64,000 nt of DNA from Theobroma cacao. Taxonomy: Eukaryota; Streptophyta; Magnoliopsida; Malvales; Malvaceae. Positions 36,521 through 45,729 of this stretch are shown here, in pieces. Within the stretch, counting starts at the first letter, position 1. Each line of letters starts with the position of its first letter. The notes under the pieces are model-generated. The model had not been told where the DNA came from. It did not search any database and saw only the letters and a program-made list of their open reading frames with translations. The translations under genes were made by a program, and so were the position numbers. Location: positions 25,036,325 to 25,100,324 of the forward strand of contig NC_030858.1 in the NCBI RefSeq assembly GCF_000208745.1, written 5' to 3'.

Positions 36521-38043
36521 TGGCATTTTATGAGCTAACTAACGATTTTTCCCATTTTGTAGGGCGGTCCATCTCACGGTGCTAGTTTAGAGCACGATGA
36601 TGCTGATGATGGGCAGCATCATGAACTTAGTGTTCACATTGATGATGACGTTCTTGGTGCTGACGGAGAGCACGTAACTCATGTCGATGACATCGTCGAT
36701 GAAGCTATGGCAGTGGATGTCACCCTTTAATCAGATGATGTTGAAAGAGAGCATGTTCATTTGCCCGAGTCCATTATCAATGCATTTGCTGGAAGGGAAG
36801 GGGACCCTGACTCAGTCGTGGCTGAAGAAGAGCATCTTCCTTTGGCCGATGCATTCTTCGAGGCAACAGCAGGAGCTATCGTTCTTTATCATCAGAGCAC
36901 TCCTGATGCAGTTGAGACGCGATCATCATCACCAAAGTCATATGCTGTCCATCATGGTGCAATAGAAATTTCAGATCCAACTGAGCGAGCATGGCTGAAA
37001 ATGACGAGAAAATACATGGCAAGCCCGTACGTCGACCCTTTAGTGAACCGTCGAGATGTGAAGGATACAATCGTAGAAGCCTACGAAGCTTTCAAGAAAG
37101 ACGGGTTCGCGAGGTAAGCTCATAAGTAACATTGCAAATATTATTTTTTAATGAAACATTAATCCACCAAGACTTATGAAATTCATTATGTTACATATGT
37201 AGGCGTAACGTTGACTCTTAGGGGATCAAGGGGCTAACTTTTTCATAACCTTAGAGGATCCCAATGAGGAAATGCCAAGTGAACATATCGACGTGTGCCT
37301 CAGCCTACTCTGCAAGGGAATGACAGGACCGAAGTCGAAGCTGTACACTACCCATGCATGCGTGGTTGACACGACATTCTTCGTAAGTTTATTTGAAAAT
37401 TGTTCAATCCTATAAATACTAAGTTTTTATTGCATGAAGTGTAAGCTAATGTTTACACGTTTCACAGGACAACATCCATATGCTACACACGAAATTTGCA
37501 TTGTGGTTTCCAACAGAAGATGCCTAGGCCACAATGCAAATTTCAAATGAGTTGCGGGGGTACGTGGAGGCTGAAAGGCCGACATACGGTAAAAAATGAG
37601 AAGATGTGGATTTCATCCTCGCGCCTTGCAACGTTGGTGGGCATTGGGTGGTTGCGAAGATCGACTTGGTGAGGTGGACGATCAAGGTGCTAGACTCCGT
37701 AAGAACTTCGGATGCTAAGGATAATGGAGTTCGTGCGGGTCAAATGACACCCTTGACGACAATGATGCCAATCATCTGCGACCAAGCCGGTTATTTCAAC
37801 AACAGATGTCGGAAGAGACGGGATTTGATGCCAATACCATTGGATATTCATTTGCCAAAAGCTAAAGTGCATCAACAGAATGATAGTGTCAGCTGCAGTA
37901 TGTTCATGATAGGGTACATGGACCATATTTTATAATCGGAACAGATCAGAGTTAAGTAGAATATGATTGCAAAAATGCATCGGTAATACGCTCTAGAAAT
38001 TTTTTCCAACAGTTGTGAGAGCAAACCCTGAACATATCGGCCC

Positions 38044-38260
38044 TTGTTTGTACATTTTTTTTTATATAGAATTATTTTTATACAATTAATTTTATACACA
38101 ATTTTTTTGTATACACAATTTATTTTATACAATTCATTGTATACAGAATTAATTCTTTTTGTATACACAATATATTTTATACAATTATTTTTATACACAA
38201 TTAATTTGATACCAAGAATTTTTTTTTCTTTTGTTTACACAATATATTTAATTTGATAAA
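38044..38260. repeat. AT-rich tandem repeat (TTTTATACACAATT)
   Basis: Irregular repeats of TTTTATACAATT/TATACACAATT immediately after the Ulp1 gene end. Open frames here on both strands are repeat artefacts. Confidence 0.7.
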
Positions 38261-38269
38261 CAGTCGTAA

Positions 38270-38700
38270 AAAGTCAGTGTGTGACGCCATAAATCTGCTA
38301 CTAGTCAGTGTGTCCCCACATACATCTGCTTTTACTTAGCGTATCACCCCATATATCTGTAATAAGTTAATGTGTCACGTCATAAATCCACTAACACTCA
38401 GTGCGTCAGCCTATAAATTTGCTTCCACTCAGCGTGTCAGAATAATTGGGCCAGCAGTGTCACGTCTTAAATCTGCAGATACTCAACGTGTGACTCTAGA
38501 AATCTGCTTCCACTCGACGTGTCATAACAATTGGGCCATCTCGTGTCACCCCACGATATTGCACCAAGTCTGGTGTGTCATGCCATAAATCTGCTTACAC
38601 TCAGCTTGTCACGACTGTGACACGGCAAGATTCAGAATTTATGACACGCCACTTTTAGAATATATGACACGATTGTGACACACCATTGCTTGAACGGTTG
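38270..38700. repeat. Tandem repeat class beta (GTGTCAC...ATAAATCTGC)
   Basis: Roughly ten imperfect ~30-35-bp units with CAGCGTGTCACGCCATA followed by AATCTGCTTCCACT. At its right end (38610-38700) units switch to the alpha type (GTGACACGCCA). It lies just left of the head of MULE copy B. Confidence 0.7.
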
Positions 38701-39414
38701 ATACGCCATGGTAATCGTTTGGACTTCCACTGAATTTAAAAAAAAATCGACAGTTAACGTGGTAACCGTTTAGACTTCCACTGAATTAATTTATAAATGA
38801 AACGAATAAATGAGAATATTATAAGGCCATTTTTCATTTTAAACACTTATTTGTCAAAATTCCTAACGTCTGTGTGATTCATTTCTCATTTTCATCGGTA
38901 CCGGAGTGTTCGACAAGGCTCTTTGCAAGCGTAACGACACCACAGCAATAACAACAATGTCAGCTATGAGTGAAGAGGTAAGTAAGTCTTAAATTAAAAG
39001 ATTCTTTGGACCATTTGAAATCCATCTCCCGAAACTCTTTGTCCCTCCATACACCTCATCACCCAATAAAGGAATTCCCATGTACTTTGCATGAGCACGA
39101 ATCTACTTCACAAGCATGACAAAGAAACAGATTATGAACATAAATTAGAATGTCATGAGTTCTTGTAGTTGACAATTACTTAGCTCGAATCTATGGAAAA
39201 ACAAAAAAGTTACACCTGTATTCGTTAATTTTTTACTTTTTTGCTGAGTTTGTTTGATATGTTCGTGTTTTTTGTATGTTTTGTTTTGCAAATGTTTAGA
39301 CTGGGTTTTCTTGCTGGTTGGATGGATGGTTTTTGGGGTTAAGTCGTAGTGGTTTTACTAGTTTTTGGTGTTTATCGTGTCACGACATTGTTATTATAGT
39401 TAGTTATTGGCGTG

Positions 39415-39745
39415 TCAGTGTGACAACATTTCATTTGATATGCATGGCGTGTGACAACATTTGGCTTGTTATGCATGGCGTGTCACAACATTTTACTTGT
39501 TATGCATGGCGTGTCACAAAATTTTACTTGTTATTCATGGCGTATCACAACATTTGACTTGATATGCATGGCGTGTCAGAATATTTTACTTGTTATGCAT
39601 GGCGTATCACAACATTTAACTTGTTATGCATGACGTGTCAGAACATTTTGCTTGTTATCCTTGGCGTGTCACAACATTTTGCTTGTTATGCATGGCGTGT
39701 CACAACATTTTGCTTGTTATGCATGGCGTGTCACAACATTTATTC
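39415..39745 (+). repeat. 31-bp tandem array 3
   Basis: About ten units of the 31-bp repeat (core starts 39441, 39472, 39503: exactly 31 bp apart). Same orientation as arrays 1 and 2. The long open frames across it exist because 31 is not a multiple of 3, so three units make one 31-codon cycle. Confidence 0.85.
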
Positions 39746-39856
39746 TTTATTTATTTCTTCAGTATACCTTGTTGCACATTATGGCTTAACTCACTGGTGC
39801 ATGTGTGCCATGTTTTGCAAATCCAACGCAGACAGTATGAAGATCTTGACGATTTA

Positions 39857-40453
39857 CCTCTCCAAGAGACGGGGGTTTACATGCAGTGAAGCATACAAAC
39901 TTCGAAATGCTCTTGGAGGTCTATCCACAAGCTTCATCTATCAAACTTTGACCTTGCTTGCACGATTGAGTTGTTTGTAGCCCAGTACAGTTTTCTTAGT
40001 ACCTCAAGGGAAGCATACATGGGTTTTTCAACCCTCTGCATGAAGTTTGGAAACTCACTTGGTTTTAGGGATCGAGGCATCTCAACTGATGCTCTTATCT
40101 TTGCAAAATCAACAGTCATAGAGTGAAGAGTTGCCAATTCTAGGCTGGACCTCGAATCATGGACCTAGAATTGGCAACTCTTCACTATATGGCTGTTGAT
40201 TTTGCAAAGACAGGAGCACTAGCCAAGATGCCTCGATCCCTGAAACCAAGAGAGTTTTCAGACTTCATGCAGAGGGTTGACAAACCCATGTGTGTTTCCC
40301 TTGAGGTGCTAGGAAAATTGTACTGGGCTACAATCAACTTAACCTTGCAAGAAAGGTCAAAGTTTGATAGACGAAGCTTGTGGATAGACGTCCATGAGCA
40401 TTCTGAAGCACGTACGCTTCACTGCATTGTACTCCCCTATCTCTTGGAGAGTC
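39857..40453. repeat. 600-bp inverted repeat with RDR-gene fragment in both arms
   Basis: Arms 39857-40144 and 40164-40453 (about 290 bp each, ~85-90% identical by eye) around a 19-bp loop. Inner part: an RNA-dependent RNA polymerase-like fragment, read on the plus strand at 40159-40375 (LELATLHYMAVDFAKTGA, MPRSLKPREFSDFMQRV, LEVLGKLYWATI) and on the minus strand at 40137-39934 (VDFAKIRASVEMPRSLKP). The pattern VDF.KTG...P..LKP..FPDFM is characteristic of the C-terminal part of plant RDR proteins. Outer part: ~75 bp of the MULE's own exon (copy A 34065-34138), direct on the left and inverted on the right. A read-through transcript would form a long double-stranded stem. Confidence 0.8.
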
Positions 40454-41092
40454 CTTATGATGTAATGCAGCTGCGACCACTTACAATGGGTTTTAATATT
40501 GAGTATGGATAAGCATCTGAGAGCCGAAATCCCCCAAATAGCAATTATAATATTAGGTTAGTTTATTTTTCTTATAACAAGTGTTACTTTTTTAAAACTT
40601 CCCTTAATTTTATTAATTTTGTGCCGTGTCACCAACAAGACTGCAACAATTTGGCATGTCATGCCAAGTCTGCATGCACTCAGCGTGTCACCACAATTGG
40701 CCCTTGCCATGTCACTCGCCAAGATTGCAAGAAGTTAGCGTGTCACGCCATAAGTCGACTAACCGATATTGGTGAAATTTAATTACTCATGAAATAGAAA
40801 GGAATTTCATTGTAAGAACATAAACGGTTAAATCAAATGAAATAGAAAAGAATTAAATCAAATCATTAATTGTTTAAAACAAGTGGTAATAAAATGTGAC
40901 AAATGGGGTAATAGTATAGGGACTTTGCAAGTCTATTCAATGTTCAAAACTACGGACAAAATGAAATGAATACTCAAATAATATATCTACAAAATTAATA
41001 AAAAAAAATAAAGACTCATCTACAGGAGAAAACTAACAAACACTGTGTTAATATCAAAGTCTTCATCCACAACTTCCTCTGGTATTATCAAA
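40454..41092. other. Non-coding MULE sequence with short beta-type repeats
   Basis: 40454-40491 continues the inverted copy of the MULE exon. 40620-40760 carries about four class beta units (GTGTCACGCCATAA forms). The remainder is AT-rich. No coding feature. Confidence 0.5.
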
Positions 41093-41213
41093 GTCTTCGG
41101 CCCACTTAAATGGGTTTATCTCTTAATATTGGTAGACATTCCATGCTTGTTGTTCCTTCATAAGATTTGTCTACCAATATTAAGAGATAAACCCATTTGA
41201 GTGGGCCGAAGCC
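41093..41213. ncRNA. Near-perfect 46-bp-arm foldback, candidate hairpin RNA
   Basis: Arms 41093-41138 and 41168-41213 pair with only about two mismatches around a 29-nt loop. The central shared block reads TTTATCTCTTAATATTGG. The size (~120 nt) and the long perfect stem resemble a young miRNA or siRNA hairpin, or a tiny MITE. It lies just beyond the 3' end of the minus-strand transposase gene. Expression is unknown. Confidence 0.5.
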
Positions 41214-41284
41214 TATGATAAGACCAAAGGAAATTGTGAATGAATGTATGTGAGAAAGGTATTGCACATGGGTTACAAATTTAG

Positions 41285-43879
41285 TTAGGTGGACAAGCTG
41301 TTTTCATCCACAACACACCCTACATTTTCAGACATTGTCCTTCGTATTGGACAATTGTTGCGTATGTGACCGACTTGTTTACAACTTGAACATGCTTTGG
41401 GTCTGCGCACTCGTGGAGGCACCGATTGACTTGGAGATGGTGCCGGATTTATGGATGGAACTGCAAATAGGGATGGGTAATTTTGTCTGTTATGCCCGTA
41501 CCTCTTGAATTGCGAACATCTCCTTGCTCGACTGCCTTCACCAGTTGATGGAATCCTTCTCCTCCTAGGTCTCCCGCTTGGCCTCGCTAAGGTGATGGCA
41601 AGACGACAATTTGTTTCACATAAGGAGGGATGTCTCACTCACTAGGATGCCCTACCGGCCTAATGGATCCCAAATAACCCTCCACCAAAACAGTTGTCTT
41701 GTAGTAGTCAGCGCAAAATTCAATGGCTTCACGTTTGCATTTATTGAAAATTACAATAAACTCAATCTTCAAGCACAATGTAAATGTTATGTCAATTAGG
41801 GTTCAAATAAGAAATAAAGATATTCTGACCTTATTGTTGCAATGGCATGGCTGCATGGCAGTAAATTTGTTTGGAACTCACAACATGAACACGTCTTCCT
41901 GGACAGGTTTACAAGTCCATCCATCCTCCCGTCTTTCACTTCGAACTCCACTCAATTGATAGGCTTAACTACAAAGCGATGTGCATCATTAAACTGTTTG
42001 CTCAACTGCCTAGCAACCCAAGGGCTGAGGGGCGTGGTCACCTTGATGGCCTCCTCGTACCAATCATGGAACCAATGCTGGAACATGTCTCTAATGAACT
42101 AGATCAAAACAGTGATTGGCATTTGTCTTGCATGCTTCGAGCATGAGTTAACACATTCCGCTATGTTGGATGTCATCATTTGGTATCGCCTTGCTGGTGA
42201 ATATGCACGTGTCGATCTTTCAAGCCCTTTTCTCATCAGGTCAGTGTGGGCTTTCATGTGAATATGCGTGAGCTAGTTCATATGTTTGTTGAAATCGGAA
42301 ACCTTATAGCAATCTCGTGCAAGGGTGCAAATCATACAAACGTCGTTGCGCTTGAACTTGTTTTAAAGTTTTTTTTCAAGTGGTAACCCCATGAACCATG
42401 GTCCACTTTTGGGTATGCATTTTAGATTGCTTTCTTAATGCCAAGATGCTGATCAGAAATGAACATAGTATTTTCAGAACAACCAACCGCATCACGCAGC
42501 TTGCTAAGAAACCACGTCCACGAGTCTTCATCCTCAACATGGCAGATGCCAAACGTAACTGGATATACGCACTCGTTCGTATCTTTACATACAAAGACAA
42601 ACAAAACACCTTTGAACCTGCCTTTCAGATGTGTCGCATCAATTGTAACCGTAGGATGCATTACATCCCTAAACCCCTGAATATAAGCCCCATATGATCA
42701 GAAACAATATTTAAATCTTTCTGCCTTATCAGTAGCTACTGCAGTCATTGTGCCAGGATTTTTTTGTTCCAACATATAAAAATACAAGAGTAGTAGTTGA
42801 AATGAATCCTCTAGTGGCTAGAAAACAAGCCTCTTCACATACTCCTTCGTTTGCCAAGCCTTACCATACAAGCATTCCAATCCCCATTGAATCCTCATCT
42901 CACAAATTATGTCCTTAGGTCTCAATGCTACTCCATTAGCTCAAAGCTTGTGTGACATAAGTTCACCAATTATCTTCACACTCGTAGTTGGAAATCGCCC
43001 TTGCAAACGATCAACAGTACAAGTGTGTTCTATGTGGAATGTCCGAACTTACTAATATTCTCCTCTGTCGGGTAACTTTGTTGCACGCACACTGAACTTG
43101 CATGCCTTGTCCTTGCAACCAACCTTATAACGACCTTTACATGACCTTTTCACTCTTATCGAAAACTTCTCTTTTATAACCAACATGTTCAAAGCTCGTT
43201 TCAACTCGACCTTCGACGAAAACATTCTTCCTTTGTATAAGCGATCATCGGCACATGTTGACTCCTCAATGGTAATTGTTTGGAAAGGGAACCTTTTTGC
43301 ACCTACAATTACCCATGTACGAGATATCCCTAAATTTTCCCTTTCCTGATCACTATCATCGAGCAATGTATCAAGGGAACGAATCCCGTTTTCACCAGCG
43401 ATGGGGTTATTATATATGGGGTCATCACACTAAACATCTCCTACATCAACACCTCCAACAGGTTCCGTTTCGCATTCAACATTATTGCAAATTGGAATGT
43501 CACTGTCATAAAGGCAATCATCGTCTGAACTGTCATCTTGCCATTGTTCAAACCCATCATTTGAAATGTGATCAAATCTATCTTCACTAGCAACGAACAA
43601 ATCCTCATTTCCTTTATCAAATGCAGTATTATCCTCCAACGTCGCAGTGTCACCCTCCAACCTCACATTGTTGTCCTCAAGTGTCGTATTCTCATTTGAT
43701 AATGGCAATACACACTTTACAGTTTCACCCGATCGTTGCATTTTTTTGACACAAACAAGTAATTGGTTTGATACACATCCTGATCGAAATTGTGCAACCA
43801 ACTGTTTTGTGAATGTCGTTTGTCTACCAGGTTGCACAAATTCTTGTGCATACCTTAATTGCCATTGTTATGGATTACG
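41285..43879 (-). pseudogene. mudrA-like MULE transposase, C-terminal and central part
   Basis: Continues (minus) the N-terminal part at 54030-54441 after the copia-IV insertion. From 43879: QPGRQTTFTKQLVAQF; an acidic linker; the MuDR N-terminal zinc region (LYKGRMFSSKVELKRAL; GRYKVGCKDKACKFSVRA, ~43250-43080); the MULE transposase core (MHPTVTIDATHLKGRFKG, YPVTFGICHVEDEDSWTW, MFISDQHLGIKKAI, ~42660-42420), with the first two Asp of the DDE set; WVARQLSKQFNDAH; a SWIM zinc finger (KTCSCCEF...LPCSHAIA, ~41890); and CCHC knuckles (CSQFKRYGHNRQNYP; CSSCKQVGHIRNNC) near the end at 41285. Multiple stops and frameshifts make it inactive. It would have cut and pasted the MULE. Confidence 0.8.
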
Positions 43880-44953
43880 TGTTGGTCCCGATAATATGTG
43901 CTAAATGGGGGGTGAATAGCCCAATTTGGCTCTTAACAATATTGGAAACTAATTTTCAGAACTTAAGAAAATAAAAACAGAGTATACGATGCACAGCAAT
44001 TTAGAGTGGTTCGGTCCAAGACCTATATCCACTACCTTAATTATCCAACCAAGGATTTTCCCACAAATCCACTAAGAATCAGTGAAATTCACAAGCTTTC
44101 ACTAAGCTTTACAATGGCTTTTACAAGGCTTAGCCAAAACCTTTTACACTAGTTTTTCACGGGCTCAACTAAAACCCAAAGTGGTTTTCCGAGGCTCAAC
44201 CACAACCTTTAACAATCAAGCTATCCCAAGCTTGAACAACCCTTTAGAGTGACTCCCTCACTCCAAGAATACAAGAGAAGTAGTAAAAGAAGGTACGTAT
44301 GATCATTGATTGATTTGAGTGGTACAAGATTGAGTGTTAAATACAAGTGCAAGGAGTAGGCGTTTAAGTGCAGACAAATGCAGTGAAGCTTTTCTAGTTT
44401 TTCAACTTTCTATAGCTCAAATTTTTTCAAGGCTTCTAAAAACTTGTTTCTAATTGTTGGAAGACCTTTTTATACTTGGAGATGCAACTCTGATGGCAAT
44501 TTAACAGTTTATGATCGTTGGAAATATTTGAAGATGAGTTATAGCCGTTAATCTGTCTTGTAGTGCTCTGGTTCAAATTGCAGACAGAGAGCTCTTAGTC
44601 GACTAACTTGGTCGATTAAGTTGGTTCTGTTTCTGGTTTGCAGATCATGGCAGAAAGCACTTAGTCAACTAACTTGATCGACTAAGTTGGTTCTATTTCT
44701 CAAACTCTTCAGCCCGTCATTCCTCCAATTTTGAAACTTGGTCAACTAATATTTTTCCTTGTTTCACCAATAAGCTTCCACTTTGTTAGATAGTTACATC
44801 TTGTTATTTTTATTCCTCTTTTTCTTTTGATATATTCTTTGACAGATTGATTTATTAATTTCATACATTAATTTTCCTGCACACTCAAGTAAAGATATTA
44901 GACATACATAAATGGGAATGTTTTATTATCATAAAAAACTGATAGAGCCAACA
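43880..44953 (-). repeat. 3' LTR of copia-IV
   Basis: Plus-strand termini TGTTGGTCCC and GAGCCAACA. It contains palindrome pairs at ~44593-44690 (CTTAGTCGACTAAC; GGTCGATTAAG; CTTAGTCAACTAAC; GATCGACTAAG). Confidence 0.93.
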
Positions 44954-44970
44954 ATCTCCCCCTTTTTGAT
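44954..44970 (-). other. Polypurine tract of copia-IV
   Basis: Minus strand ATCAAAAAGGGGGAGAT directly before the LTR start TGTTGGCTC. It is the expected primer site for plus-strand DNA synthesis. Confidence 0.85.
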
Positions 44971-45729
44971 GATAACAAAACATTCTTTGATTGATAGCAT
45001 AGTGTCCTTTTAGTCTTTTTAGTTTTTTGCAGAAAATGAGGATTGCTCCCCTTAAGTGTATGCATATTTTGCTTACTTTATTCCATCAAATTTTATTTTT
45101 TTCATATAGAAAATGAAGTTATACACATGTGCAGCAATATGAAGTGATTTGCAGCAAGTATTAGCAAATCATCATTAAACTTTCAGCAGTAAGTGTTGAT
45201 AGATTTTCATAAATGTTTCAGTAGTTGTCAACAATTTATTGATTTCAGATTTTGTCTACATCATTCATGTTTCAATTGATATACTATGCACCCCATCTAT
45301 ATCTATTTACAAACAAAAATCATTTATACTGCCATAACAAAAATCATTTATCAGCATCAATATCAGCATAGCATTAACAGATTTTGTTCATGACAGTAAA
45401 AATACCAAAATGACAAAATATCAGTAGACTTCAATTTGTAGCAGTTAAACAACATAGACATTTCAGCATTCACTTTTCACACACGACTATATAAACAACA
45501 GAGTTAACCTTAAGTGTTCACGTGGCACAAATAACAATTAATTAAAAATATTCTGAAATTGCCCCTGGACAATTTTGCTTCCTATCTCCTATTTTTCTAA
45601 GTTCCTACTCCTGATTTTGCTGTCTTTTCTTTCTTAGGTTCTTGGTTCCTCCACCCTGACATTTTTTTTTTAATTCTTGCACCCATTCTCTGGTTCCTGT
45701 ACCCATTCTACTCCCCCTTTTTGTCAGCA

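Larger units (their letters stand above)
33297..37935 (+). pseudogene. DUF1985-Ulp1 (C48 peptidase) gene of MULE copy A, decayed
   Basis: Blocks in order: a possible first exon (MFEKALCK... to SAMSEE, 33297-33368); a DUF1985-like block at 33984-34680 (MSREKWVINVTINTH; FCLITELKFGPMLDVFRR; MALVLIANNILFGQDY; WKLTLDYLLKGFES); linker exons 35030-36025; an acidic exon 36563-37114 (LEHDDADDGQHHE... KYMASPYVDPLVNRR); 37250-37382 (HIDVCLSLLCKGM); and the protease exon 37468-37935. That exon carries His in GGHWVVAKI, Asp in KVLDSV, Gln in VHQQND and Cys in SVSCSMF, so the usual Ulp1 catalytic residues are all still there. Ulp1-type proteases cleave SUMO in other contexts; their role in KI MULEs is unknown. 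Several stops in the DUF1985 block (e.g. HEL*FAIS, SK*EF, FP*GHY) show decay. Confidence 0.7.
33111..38000 (+). mobile_element. MULE copy A carrying a DUF1985/Ulp1 gene (Kaonashi-like)
   Basis: The head (33111-33370) is repeated as copy B at 38700-38990. The copy contains a plus-strand gene with a DUF1985-like N-terminal domain and a C-terminal Ulp1 (C48) protease, the combination known from KI/Kaonashi MULEs. No terminal inverted repeats could be fixed, in keeping with non-TIR MULEs. Boundaries are approximate. Confidence 0.6.
38700..40500 (+). mobile_element. Head of MULE copy B, carrying an inverted repeat with an RDR fragment
   Basis: 38700-38990 is colinear with 33060-33380 of copy A (shared 'ataaggccatttttcatttt', 'ctaacgtctgtgtgattcat', 'gctatgagtgaagag'). 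After a ~230-bp segment absent from A, it continues with the same flank, array 3 and the same exon-like 'tataccttgttgcacatta' block (39763; 33881 in A). At 39856 it departs from A: ~85 bp are lost and an inverted repeat begins. Its relation to the minus-strand transposase gene further right is likely but not proven. Confidence 0.6.

Noticed and set aside
39415..39745. CRISPR-like look of regular 31-bp repeats
   Set aside because: Units are contiguous with no unique spacers, and the DNA is a plant nuclear genome.
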